Below, in pieces: positions 17,126 through 24,775 of a stretch of 42,649 nucleotides of DNA. Origin of the DNA: Chloracidobacterium sp. UBA3360. GTDB lineage: Bacteria > Acidobacteriota > Blastocatellia > Pyrinomonadales > Pyrinomonadaceae. Position 1 is the stretch's first letter, and each line of letters opens with the position of its first letter. The translations under genes and the position numbers were made by a program. Where the stretch lies: positions 3,397 to 46,045 of the forward strand of contig DEQS01000012.1 of NCBI GenBank assembly GCA_002360555.1, given 5' to 3'. The notes under the pieces are model-generated. The model was not told the DNA's origin and did no database searches. It saw only the letters and a list, made by a program, of their open reading frames with translations.

Positions 17126-18609
17126 AAAATTCAAAATTCAAAATAGTCGGATTCGCTGCAATATATTGCATTTTACATTTTGCACTTTGCATTTTTGCGA
17201 TAGCACAAGAAGTGCCTCCCGCTCCCGGAGTTCCTAAAGCAGTAACAGTTCCGGCAGTCCAGGAAAAGAAACTTGCGAACGGGCTAACCGTCGCGGTCGT
17301 GCAAAAAAGCCAAGTGCCGATCGTGACGATAAATCTTTTGATCCGTGCAGGTGCATCAGGCGAAGAGGCAGCGAAGGCCGGTTTGGCTGATATGACTGCG
17401 TCAATGCTTACAAAAGGAACTAAGACCCGCACCGCGACGCAGATCGCCGAAGCGATCGAGTTTCTCGGTGGTTCGATCAGTAGCGGTGCCGGTTGGAACG
17501 CTTCGTACATCTCAGTGACGGTCACCTCAGACAAAGTCGCCCAAGCAATGGCGATACTCGCCGATGTAGTCTTAAACCCGAAATTTGATCAAAAAGAGAT
17601 CGATCTGCTCAGATCACAGTCACTCGACGGCCTTACCTATAGCCTCAAACAGCCGAGCTTTTTGGCAAACTATGTCGCGAGCAAATACAGCTTTAAGGAG
17701 CATCCTGTTGGTGGGACACCCGCGAGTATCGGCTTGATCTCACGGGCCGACATTCTAAAGTTTCAAAAGGATAACTACAATCCAGCAAATTCCGTACTGG
17801 TTTTTGCGGGAGATATATCAGCGGCGACATCGTCGGCGCTTGCCGCAAAGTATTTTTCGACGTGGCGTAATCCAAAACATACAGTTAAGGAAATGCGTCT
17901 AGATCGTATAACAAAGCTTGGTTCGTCCGACACATCTGGCCCGCGTCCGGTCGTTAATCGTTTTCTTGTCATCGACCTGCCTAATTCAGGTCAAGCTTCT
18001 GTGGTTTATGCCCAGTCGATTCCTGATATTGGCCGTTCTGACGCACGTTATTTTCCCGCGTCGGTATTGAATTCCGTTCTGGGCGGCGGCTATTCGTCGC
18101 GGCTAAATCAAGAGATCCGCATTAAGCGTGGTCTTAGCTACGGTGCGGGCAGCAGCTTTGAATGGCGTTCATGGAAAGCAAATTTTGCAACCCAAACACA
18201 GACTAAAAACGAGTCAGCGGCCGAGGTCACCGAACTCGTTATCGACGAACTCCGCAAACTCTCAACGACCGCAACAGCCGAATCTGAGTTGATTCCCAGA
18301 AAATCAGGCCTTACCGGCCCATTTGGGCTTAGCCTCGAAACAACCGGCGGTTTAGCTGGCGAGATCGGCGAGCTTTACGGATTTGGCATTCCGTCCACAG
18401 AACTTAACAGCTACGTTGCCAATATTAACGGTGTCACTAATGCTCAGATCAAGGATTTCGCTCTCGGCAATCTGCTCGGCGGCGACATCGTTATTGTTGG
18501 GGACTATTCCATTTTTAAGGCCGATCTCGCGAAGCGGTTTCCAAAGATGACCGTCGAAGTTATCAAAGCCGACGATCTCGACTTGAGTAAAGATAATCTG
18601 CGTAAGTAA
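17122..18609 (+). CDS. secreted M16 family protein, non-catalytic subunit
   Basis: A 495-residue partner of the upstream peptidase. It has the M16 fold but lacks HxxEH: the matching segment reads AGLADMTASMLTKGT, with no histidines. It keeps the substrate-side motif of such subunits (LGGGYSSRLNQEIRIKRGLSYGAGS). This catalytic plus glycine-loop subunit layout is known for two-chain M16B enzymes. The signal peptide is encoded by strikingly repetitive DNA (runs of AAATTCAAA-like and TTTGCATTT-like units). Start and stop overlap (ATGA at 17122-17125) implies coupled translation. Confidence 0.9.
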   Translation: MKNSKFKIVGFAAIYCILHFALCIFAIAQEVPPAPGVPKAVTVPAVQEKKLANGLTVAVVQKSQVPIVTINLLIRAGASGEEAAKAGLADMTASMLTKGTKTRTATQIAEAIEFLGGSISSGAGWNASYISVTVTSDKVAQAMAILADVVLNPKFDQKEIDLLRSQSLDGLTYSLKQPSFLANYVASKYSFKEHPVGGTPASIGLISRADILKFQKDNYNPANSVLVFAGDISAATSSALAAKYFSTWRNPKHTVKEMRLDRITKLGSSDTSGPRPVVNRFLVIDLPNSGQASVVYAQSIPDIGRSDARYFPASVLNSVLGGGYSSRLNQEIRIKRGLSYGAGSSFEWRSWKANFATQTQTKNESAAEVTELVIDELRKLSTTATAESELIPRKSGLTGPFGLSLETTGGLAGEIGELYGFGIPSTELNSYVANINGVTNAQIKDFALGNLLGGDIVIVGDYSIFKADLAKRFPKMTVEVIKADDLDLSKDNLRK

Positions 18610-18653
18610 CTAAGGCAGAAACACGACCGGTAGGGAGTGTGCATTTGAAATTG

Positions 18654-18659
18654 TATAAT
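18654..18659 (+). promoter_or_regulatory. consensus -10 box upstream of the UbiD-family gene
   Basis: A perfect TATAAT lies 7 nt before an in-frame GTG (18667) and 49 nt before the ATG at 18709. No good -35 hexamer is present at 16-18 nt. It could drive a leaderless GTG transcript or a normal one for the ATG. Confidence 0.45.
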
Positions 18660-18708
18660 CATAGAGGTGGACACCCTTGCTACCGCACGGGTTTCCGCCT
18701 TTCTCTTT

Positions 18709-20469
18709 ATGCATAGAAATCTACGCACATTTATCGAATCACTCCGCCGCGAGGATGAGATCGTCGAGGTCTCGGCTGAGGTAGATCCGTATCTCGAGAT
18801 CGCCGAAATTCACCGCCGCGTGATCGATGAACAGGGAAAGGCTCTGTTATTTACAAACGTAAAGGGCTCTGATTTTCCTGTAGTCACTAATTTGTTTGGA
18901 ACGAGAAAAAGAATTGATCTCGCATTTGGTCCCAAACCTCTCGAATTTGTAAAACGTGCAGTTCACGCTGCCGAAAACCTTTTGCCGCCAAAGCCCGCAA
19001 AACTTTGGGAATACCGTGATCTGGCATTTTCGGCAATGAAGTTTGGCACGAAATCAGTTGGTTCTGCTCCTGTTTTGGAACGCCGTCAATCTGCTGTCGA
19101 TCTCGAAAAATTACCCCTTCTCCAGCTATGGCACGAAGACGGCGGGCATTTTGTGACGCTACCGCTCGTCTATACTGAGAGCCCAACGAGCGGCAAGCAT
19201 AACCTCGGTATGTATCGCATTCAGCGTTACGATAAAACCTCGACGGGAATTCATTGGCAGATCGGCAAAGGCGGCGGCTTTCATTATTTTGAGGCGGAGA
19301 AGAAGAATAAACCGCTGCCTGTCACGATCTTTCTGGGTGGTGCTCCGGCGATGATACTTTCGGCCATCGCACCGCTTCCTGAGGATATTCCTGAACTAAT
19401 GCTCGCGTCTTTGCTAAATGATGGAAAGATCACGACCGCAAAGAATCCGCTTGGGGAAGGTCGCCATCGCTTGATAGCAGAAGCCGAGTTTGCCATTTGC
19501 GGTTCTGTCGCACCGCACGAACGCCGTCCCGAAGGGCCGTTTGGTGATCATTACGGTTATTATTCGCTTGTCCACGACTATCCGGTGTTTCGGGCCGACG
19601 CGGTTTTCCACCGCAAAGACGCGATCTACCCGGCGACAGTCGTTGGCAAACCGCGCCAAGAAGATTTCTTTATCGGTGACTACTTGCAAGAGCTCCTGTC
19701 GCCGCTTTTTCCGCTGGTGATGCCGGGGGTTCGGGATCTGTGGAGCTATGGGGAGACAGGGTTTCACTCGCTTTCGGCAGCCGTTGTAAAGGACCGCTAC
19801 GCCCGCGAAGGCCTATCGGCAGGCTTCCGCATCCTTGGCGAAGGACAGCTTTCACTTACCAAATTTCTTTTGCTGACCGACCAGCCGCAGGACTTGCGTG
19901 ATTTCAAATCCTTGTTCGAACACATCCTCGCCCGCGGCGAATGGCATCGTGATCTGTTTATTTTTAGCCAAACGGCGTTTGATACGCTCGATTATGCAAG
20001 CGGCAAGATCAATCACGGCAGTAAAGCGATCCTTATGGGATTTGGCGACGCAAAAAGGGAACTCAAGCGTGAATTCCGGGGCGAAATTCCCGCCGGCATC
20101 ACGCGCGCTGAAGTTTACTGCGGCGGCTGCCTGGTTGTCGAGGGTGTCGCGTACGACGGCAATAAAGATCTCGGCGAAAGACTGGCCCGGTCAGGGAAAT
20201 TCAACGATTGGCAGGTAGTTGTTATTCACGACGACGCAAACTTCGCCAAATCGAGTGAAAAATTCCTTTGGGCGACGTGGACGAGATTTGACCCGGCTTC
20301 TGATATCTACGCAAAAGAAATTACAATCCAAAACAACCACATAGGATACACCGCCCCCATCGTAATTGATGCCCGGATGAAACCCTGGTATCCGAAAGAG
20401 GTCGAGCCGCGTGAGGATATAGTTAAGCTAGTCGATTCACGTTGGGGCGAATATTTCTTAAACCGTTAG
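18709..20469 (+). CDS. UbiD-family prenylated-FMN decarboxylase
   Basis: A 586-residue member of the UbiD family, which decarboxylates aromatic or unsaturated acids with prenylated FMN; UbiD itself acts in ubiquinone synthesis, and a menaquinone-type role is possible. Family blocks are visible: the N-terminal LRTFIESLRREDEIVEV, the HNLGMYRIQRYD cofactor segment, GAPAMILSAIAPLPEDIPE, and PEGPFGDHYGYYS with the conserved Glu/Asp of the active site. I chose the ATG at 18709, which starts where the family does; a GTG at 18667 would add 14 residues. It is longer than E. coli UbiD (about 500). No UbiX flavin prenyltransferase gene is in the window. Substrate unknown. Confidence 0.88.
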   Translation: MHRNLRTFIESLRREDEIVEVSAEVDPYLEIAEIHRRVIDEQGKALLFTNVKGSDFPVVTNLFGTRKRIDLAFGPKPLEFVKRAVHAAENLLPPKPAKLWEYRDLAFSAMKFGTKSVGSAPVLERRQSAVDLEKLPLLQLWHEDGGHFVTLPLVYTESPTSGKHNLGMYRIQRYDKTSTGIHWQIGKGGGFHYFEAEKKNKPLPVTIFLGGAPAMILSAIAPLPEDIPELMLASLLNDGKITTAKNPLGEGRHRLIAEAEFAICGSVAPHERRPEGPFGDHYGYYSLVHDYPVFRADAVFHRKDAIYPATVVGKPRQEDFFIGDYLQELLSPLFPLVMPGVRDLWSYGETGFHSLSAAVVKDRYAREGLSAGFRILGEGQLSLTKFLLLTDQPQDLRDFKSLFEHILARGEWHRDLFIFSQTAFDTLDYASGKINHGSKAILMGFGDAKRELKREFRGEIPAGITRAEVYCGGCLVVEGVAYDGNKDLGERLARSGKFNDWQVVVIHDDANFAKSSEKFLWATWTRFDPASDIYAKEITIQNNHIGYTAPIVIDARMKPWYPKEVEPREDIVKLVDSRWGEYFLNR

Positions 20470-20563
20470 CTACCTGTAACGTAGAGGTCACCAAGAGATC
20501 CGAAAGCCATCTTACAAACCAATACTAATTATAGTTGCCATTGTCGGGATAGCAGCTCTTTGT

Positions 20564-21400
20564 GTGTCATATGGTTATTTCATTGAGCCAAACCGTCTCG
20601 TCGTCCGACACGAAGAGATAAAGATCAAACGTTGGGATCCGGCGTTCGACGGGATACGGATCGCCTTGATCGGAGACGTCCATGGCGGGTCAAATAGCGT
20701 TACAGCCGAAAAACTGCGGCTCATCGTCGAAAAAACTAATGCGGAGAACCCTGACCTGATCATTTTACTTGGCGACTATGTTTCACAAACAGGTTACGGT
20801 GCGATAAACGATCGCCCACTAAAAATGCCGATCGAAGAGGTCGCGGAAAATCTTAATGGGCTAAAAGCGAAATACGGCGTCTTTGCGGTCATTGGTAATC
20901 ACGATTGGTGGTATGGATCCGACAATGTAGCAGATTCTTTGTCGGCGAATGGGATTCGGGTTCTGCAAAATCAATTGGTTGAGGTCGTTTCGGAAAATGG
21001 TAAAAAACTTCGGATTCTCGGGTTGAAAGACCATATGCAACAAGGAGCCTTTAACACCTTTCACGATGCTGTCAGAGAAGCTGCGGGACCAACTGACGGA
21101 ACAGGAGATCTTATTTTATTGGAGCACTCGCCGGATATTTTGCCGGTAATAACCGGTGAATACAATGGCTCAGACGACCTAAGACTCATCTTATCGGCAC
21201 ACACGCACGGCGGTCAGATTTGGCTTCCGATCATTGGAACGCCCATCGTTCCATCGGGCTTTGGTCAAAAATATGCTCGCGGACATATAAAAGATCGAGG
21301 CGTCGATATGTATGTCACGAGTGGTATCGGAACGAGTGTTTTGCCCTTTAGGTTCATGGTTCCGCCTGAAATAGTAATCCTCACCATTCGAAGTGAATAA
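20564..21400 (+). CDS. membrane-anchored calcineurin-like metallophosphoesterase (YaeI/YkuE-like)
   Basis: Has the full dimetal phosphoesterase set: GDVH near residue 38, GDYV near 70, GNHDWW near 112-117, HSPD near 188 and SAHTHGGQ near 212-219, so it is probably active. Close relatives act on phosphodiesters or lipid-linked phosphates at the membrane. The annotated GTG at 20564 gives 278 residues. The frame is open upstream to 20480 and encodes a hydrophobic helix (PILIIVAIVGIAALCV) that such proteins use as membrane anchor, but no ATG, GTG or TTG occurs there. An ATC at 20498 sits where an ATG would be expected. See the separate finding. Confidence 0.88.
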   Translation: MSYGYFIEPNRLVVRHEEIKIKRWDPAFDGIRIALIGDVHGGSNSVTAEKLRLIVEKTNAENPDLIILLGDYVSQTGYGAINDRPLKMPIEEVAENLNGLKAKYGVFAVIGNHDWWYGSDNVADSLSANGIRVLQNQLVEVVSENGKKLRILGLKDHMQQGAFNTFHDAVREAAGPTDGTGDLILLEHSPDILPVITGEYNGSDDLRLILSAHTHGGQIWLPIIGTPIVPSGFGQKYARGHIKDRGVDMYVTSGIGTSVLPFRFMVPPEIVILTIRSE

Positions 21401-21414
21401 TTATTGCGTAGCCA

Positions 21415-22662
21415 TTATCGCAGCATTCCGTTCACGGTTTTCAGATCCCCGTCGTTCTTTGCCGGTGTTAGCTCAAGTATCTTACACATTAAGTTATAAA
21501 CCTCGACGTTTGAGAATGGCTCCGCGACGAATCCGCGTTTGAAAGCCGGTCCATGAGCGATGAATGTAGCCTGCATTTCTTGGTACTTATTATCATAACC
21601 GTGAGCACCTCGCGGGCGGTTTACGTCGTCGAGATCTTGGTACCAATCGTCCCACCGTTTGTGCGTGGTCGTGATCCAACCTTGTTCGGAACTGCAAATG
21701 ATCGGAGCGATGCGTTTGCCGTCGTTGTAATGCAGGCGAGCAGGCAATTCGCCTTTTTTCCAACACGTTGTGTGCTCCAAAGTCTTTATTTTGGAATATA
21801 TCCCATCCGTTTTCCCCGGTTTTGGAAATATTTGGACAATTTCATTGGTCCAAAGCACTCGATCCGTAAGTTTTTCGAGGTCAAAATGATCATCAAGATA
21901 TGTGACTTGTTTGGGAAAATAGTTTGCCATGCCGTGATCGGAGACGATGATCACGTTTACCTTGTTATCGATCCCACGTTTCTTCAAACCGGACATTAAA
22001 CGCTCGATATACTCATCGACTTCCCATACTGCGTACTTGGTTTCCTCCGCATCGGGGCCAAATTCATGTCCGACATCGTCTGTGGTCGAAAAATACATAG
22101 AGATCATCGTCGGACGTTTTTCAACGGGTTCATTGAAGAACGAAAGGACCTGATCGACACGCATTTTGTTCGGAACTCGGCCGTTATATACCCGCCACTT
22201 TCCGGGGCGTTCACCGTCAATCATGGTTTCTGTCCCAACAAAAAAATAACTCGCCGCAATTTGCCCCTGTTTTTGCGCCGTGACCCAGATCGGCTCGCCG
22301 CCCCACCAACGCGGGTTTTCGACTTCTTTGCGCTTAGACATCGTAAAGATCTCGCCAAAATCATAGACATTATTTTCCACAATGCCGTGATTCTGCGGAT
22401 ATAGCCCGGTGGCGATCGTGTAATGGTTTGGGAAGGTCTTTGTAGGAAATGACGGTATCATCCATTTGGCCCGCACGCCATATTTTGCGAGTTTGCTCAT
22501 GGCTGGCGGTTTATACCTGTCAAGATAATCCCAACGAAATCCGTCGAGCGATATGAGGATTACCGTCGGCTTTAGATCTTTAATAGGAGCTTGAGCGACT
22601 GCCACAAGATCAAATGCACAAAATATCGCGAGACAAAACAACCACGTCGTTTTCTGTTTCAT
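21415..22662 (-). CDS. secreted ectonucleotide pyrophosphatase/phosphodiesterase (alkaline phosphatase fold)
   Basis: A 415-residue exported hydrolase with a signal peptide ending near residue 23 (VAVAQ). Motifs of the type I phosphodiesterase/NPP family are clear: ILISLDGFRWDYLD (first metal Asp), PSFPTKTFPNHYTIATGLYPQNHGI with the nucleophilic Thr, and VSDHGMANY supplying second-site Asp/His; HGYDN near the end supplies the last His. It probably cleaves nucleotide or phosphodiester bonds in the periplasm or outside the cell. It converges on the metallophosphoesterase gene (14-nt gap) and diverges from the lipoprotein gene at 22752. Confidence 0.9.
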   Translation of the reverse strand: MKQKTTWLFCLAIFCAFDLVAVAQAPIKDLKPTVILISLDGFRWDYLDRYKPPAMSKLAKYGVRAKWMIPSFPTKTFPNHYTIATGLYPQNHGIVENNVYDFGEIFTMSKRKEVENPRWWGGEPIWVTAQKQGQIAASYFFVGTETMIDGERPGKWRVYNGRVPNKMRVDQVLSFFNEPVEKRPTMISMYFSTTDDVGHEFGPDAEETKYAVWEVDEYIERLMSGLKKRGIDNKVNVIIVSDHGMANYFPKQVTYLDDHFDLEKLTDRVLWTNEIVQIFPKPGKTDGIYSKIKTLEHTTCWKKGELPARLHYNDGKRIAPIICSSEQGWITTTHKRWDDWYQDLDDVNRPRGAHGYDNKYQEMQATFIAHGPAFKRGFVAEPFSNVEVYNLMCKILELTPAKNDGDLKTVNGMLR

Positions 22663-22751
22663 AATGTTTGGTTGGCGTGACTAGAACTATTTGTTTGGTC
22701 TATTATATTCGTCAAACGCATTCGACCAAATCAAATTTAAGGAGACACGAA

Positions 22752-23516
22752 GTGAAACGTACAAACTCTATCTTAACTTTATCTCTCGTAATAGGCTCTG
22801 TTCTCATCGCGGGACTTTCGTGCGGCGGTTCGTCGACGACAAAGCCGACCAATAACGCGGCCGCTCCCGCCAACACGAATACTAACTCTGCTTCGACGCC
22901 TGCTCCATCGACGCCAAAAAGCATAGCGGGCAACTATGACACTACGGGTAGCAACCCGGACGGCGGCGGCCAGTACAAAGCCGAACTCGTCGTTACGCCG
23001 CGAGATGATGTATATCAATTCTCGTGGAAATCCGGCACGAGCAGCTATGACGGCGTCGGCGTGATGACGGATGCCCGCGTCGCGGTCGCCTATACTGACG
23101 GCACAAATGGCAAGGGCTGTGGCGTCGTGTTGTATAAGATCGGCTCAGACGGCGGGCTCGACGGCAAGATCGGATACTGGGGTGTCAATACGATGGAAAC
23201 CGAAAAAGCCACGCGCACCAGCGGCACCGACCTCGAAGGCGATTACGATATCACCGGCAAAAATCCTGAGGGCAAAGAGTACAAAGGCAAGCTCAAAGTC
23301 AAAAAAGACGGCGACGGCTTTACCTTTGCTTGGGACGCGGGTAATTCGTTCGAGGGCTTTGGCATACGTGCGGGCAATTACGTCGCCGTCGGCTTTGGCG
23401 GCAAGCAATGCGCGTTTGTTGGTTATGACGTACAATCTGACGGCACACTCGACGGCAAATGGGGAAGCCAGGCGTCAAAGAAATTTGGCACGGAGACCGC
23501 TAAACCTAAGAAATAG
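22752..23516 (+). CDS. lipoprotein with two copies of a ~90-residue beta domain
   Basis: A 254-residue exported protein. The GTG at 22752 has GGAG 7 nt upstream; the open frame further upstream lacks a signal-like start. The signal peptide ends in AGLSC-GG, giving a probable lipid-attached Cys. An Ala/Asn/Thr/Pro-rich linker follows, then two homologous domains. Each begins G-x-Y-D-x-T-G-x-N-P and ends in Y-x-x-x-S-D-G-x-L-D-G-K, with a central GKGCGVV or GKQCAFV strand holding one Cys. Strands alternate strongly, so a beta barrel or lipocalin-like sheet is likely. Its paralogue lies at 24020. Function unknown to me. Confidence 0.8.
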   Translation: MKRTNSILTLSLVIGSVLIAGLSCGGSSTTKPTNNAAAPANTNTNSASTPAPSTPKSIAGNYDTTGSNPDGGGQYKAELVVTPRDDVYQFSWKSGTSSYDGVGVMTDARVAVAYTDGTNGKGCGVVLYKIGSDGGLDGKIGYWGVNTMETEKATRTSGTDLEGDYDITGKNPEGKEYKGKLKVKKDGDGFTFAWDAGNSFEGFGIRAGNYVAVGFGGKQCAFVGYDVQSDGTLDGKWGSQASKKFGTETAKPKK

Positions 23517-23644
23517 GAAAAGAGATTTAGCCACGAATTACACGAATGACACGAATTAAGAAATCTGATTCGTGCTATTCGTGGCATTCGTGGCTAAAAT
23601 ATTCTTGTGGTAAAAATATTTATTACCTGCCTACTGCATTCTGC
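23517..23644. repeat. direct repeat copy 1 containing a 70-bp imperfect palindrome
   Basis: Starts GGAAAAGAGATTTAGCC. The core 23527-23597 is an inverted repeat with arms of about 30 nt that begin TTAGCCACGAAT and end ATTCGTGGCTAA. A conserved tail follows (TAAAATATTC, then AAATATTTATTA and CTGCCTACTGC). Copy 2 lies at 23929-24060 in the same orientation. The copy contains a TAAAAT box 6 nt before GTG (23607), opening a 24-codon frame that overlaps the DUF4031 start. Confidence 0.8.
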
Positions 23645-23661
23645 AACTGCCGACGGATTTT

Positions 23662-23943
23662 ATGGCGGTCTATGTCGATAAACTCCGTGATCACGGGTGG
23701 CGGCATGGGCCGTCTTGTCATTTGATCGCCGACACGGTCGGAGAACTGATCGAGTTTGCGACAAGCCTGGGCATGCGGAAAGAATGGTTCCAGCCAAAAA
23801 GTTCGCCGCACTTTGACCTGACCGCCGAGGGACGTGAGATCGCGGTCGCAAATGGTGCGATCGAACTCGATAACCGTGCAATGGCAATTAAACTGCGTGA
23901 GATCAGAGGTCGTGAAATCCAGGAAATTGGAAAAGAAATCTAG
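23662..23943 (+). CDS. DUF4031 family protein
   Basis: A 93-residue soluble protein. The opening AVYVDKLRDHGWRHGPSCHLIADTV, then LIEFATSLGMRKEWFQ and SPHFDLT, match the short DUF4031 family, whose role is unknown. The gene is enclosed by two copies of a ~130-bp direct repeat. The stop codon TAG (23941) is the first three bases of the repeat's TAGCCACG core, and the last codons (GKEI) read through the repeat's leading GGAAAAGA segment. Thus the C-terminus has probably been reset by the repeat. No good ribosome site precedes the ATG. Confidence 0.72.
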   Translation: MAVYVDKLRDHGWRHGPSCHLIADTVGELIEFATSLGMRKEWFQPKSSPHFDLTAEGREIAVANGAIELDNRAMAIKLREIRGREIQEIGKEI

Positions 23944-24060
23944 CCACGAATTGTACGATTGACACGAATTAATAGTCCTGATTAGTGCTATTCGTGACAT
24001 TCGTGGCTAAAATATTCCTGTGCGACAAATATTTATTAACTGCCTACTGCTTTCCGCCGT
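23929..24060. repeat. direct repeat copy 2, overlapping two coding regions
   Basis: Starts GGAAAAGAAATCTAGCC inside the end of the DUF4031 gene. The palindromic core runs 23941-24010, and the tail matches copy 1 through AAATATTTATTA and CTGCCTACTGC. The tail encodes the start and signal peptide of the lipoprotein at 24020. The copies differ at scattered bases, so they are not recent identical duplicates. Confidence 0.8.
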
Positions 24061-24775
24061 CTGCCTACTGATCTCCTGCGGCGGGCCCGCCGAGCGTATC
24101 AAAGAAACGGCCGCGATCACGCCGACACCAAGTCCAACACCCGGCGAACGCGATATCTCAGGCAATTTCCTTATCACCGGCGCTGGTTCCCACGATATGG
24201 ACCCGTACACCGGCTCGCTTACTGTTGCTCCAAAAGGCGATAACTACGAATTTCGCTGGGCAACAACGAAAGGCACTCGTGTGGGTACCGGCGTGCAGAT
24301 GGGTAGCGTGGTTGCCGTAACGTTTGCCACGACAGGTGGTGGCAAAGGCTGTGGCGTAGTTGTGTATAAGATCGATTCTGACGGCACGCTGAAAGGACGT
24401 ATAGCGGGCTGGGGAGATGAAACCTCAGGACAGGAAAGGGCGTTTCATAGCGAAGGCTCAAACCTTTTAGGGACCTATATCGTTGCGGGTATTACACAGC
24501 CTAAGCCCGTCGCCGGTACTGAGACTCAAGAGACTTATGCTAACGGAGAACTAAAGATAACGAAAGACGGCGCCGGATACGATTTTGAATGGAACATTGA
24601 CGGCAATCGGCGGGTCGCCTTCGGCATCTGGAAGGGAAGTTATGCTGCTGCGAGTTTTGGCGGGCGTCAATGCAGCTTTGCACTCTACGACATCCAGTCA
24701 AACGGCAGCCTCGAAGGCAATTGGGGCGGCCAAAAACAGGTCACATTCGGCACAGAGACCGCGAAACGTCAATAA
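24020..24775 (+). CDS. lipoprotein, paralogue of the one at 22752
   Basis: A 251-residue exported protein. The signal peptide (RQIFINCLLLSAVCLLISC-GG) ends in a good lipobox Cys at residue 20. A Thr/Pro-rich linker leads to two beta domains like those of the 22752 product: the first has GKGCGVVVYKIDSDGTLKGR, the second GGRQCSFALYDIQSNGSLEG, and both proteins end FGTETAK. The GTG start lies 6 nt after a TAAAAT box with no Shine-Dalgarno sequence, so a leaderless transcript is plausible. The start and signal peptide lie within repeat copy 2. The 3' end overlaps the convergent cupin gene by 35 nt. Confidence 0.8.
   Translation: MRQIFINCLLLSAVCLLISCGGPAERIKETAAITPTPSPTPGERDISGNFLITGAGSHDMDPYTGSLTVAPKGDNYEFRWATTKGTRVGTGVQMGSVVAVTFATTGGGKGCGVVVYKIDSDGTLKGRIAGWGDETSGQERAFHSEGSNLLGTYIVAGITQPKPVAGTETQETYANGELKITKDGAGYDFEWNIDGNRRVAFGIWKGSYAAASFGGRQCSFALYDIQSNGSLEGNWGGQKQVTFGTETAKRQ

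Noticed and set aside
22668..22751. Longer N-terminus of the first lipoprotein starting at 22668
   Set aside because: GTG 22752 has a good GGAG site and gives a proper lipoprotein signal; the extension would bury it.
23527..24010. CRISPR-like array from the two palindromes
   Set aside because: Only two copies about 400 bp apart with a gene between them, and no cas genes.
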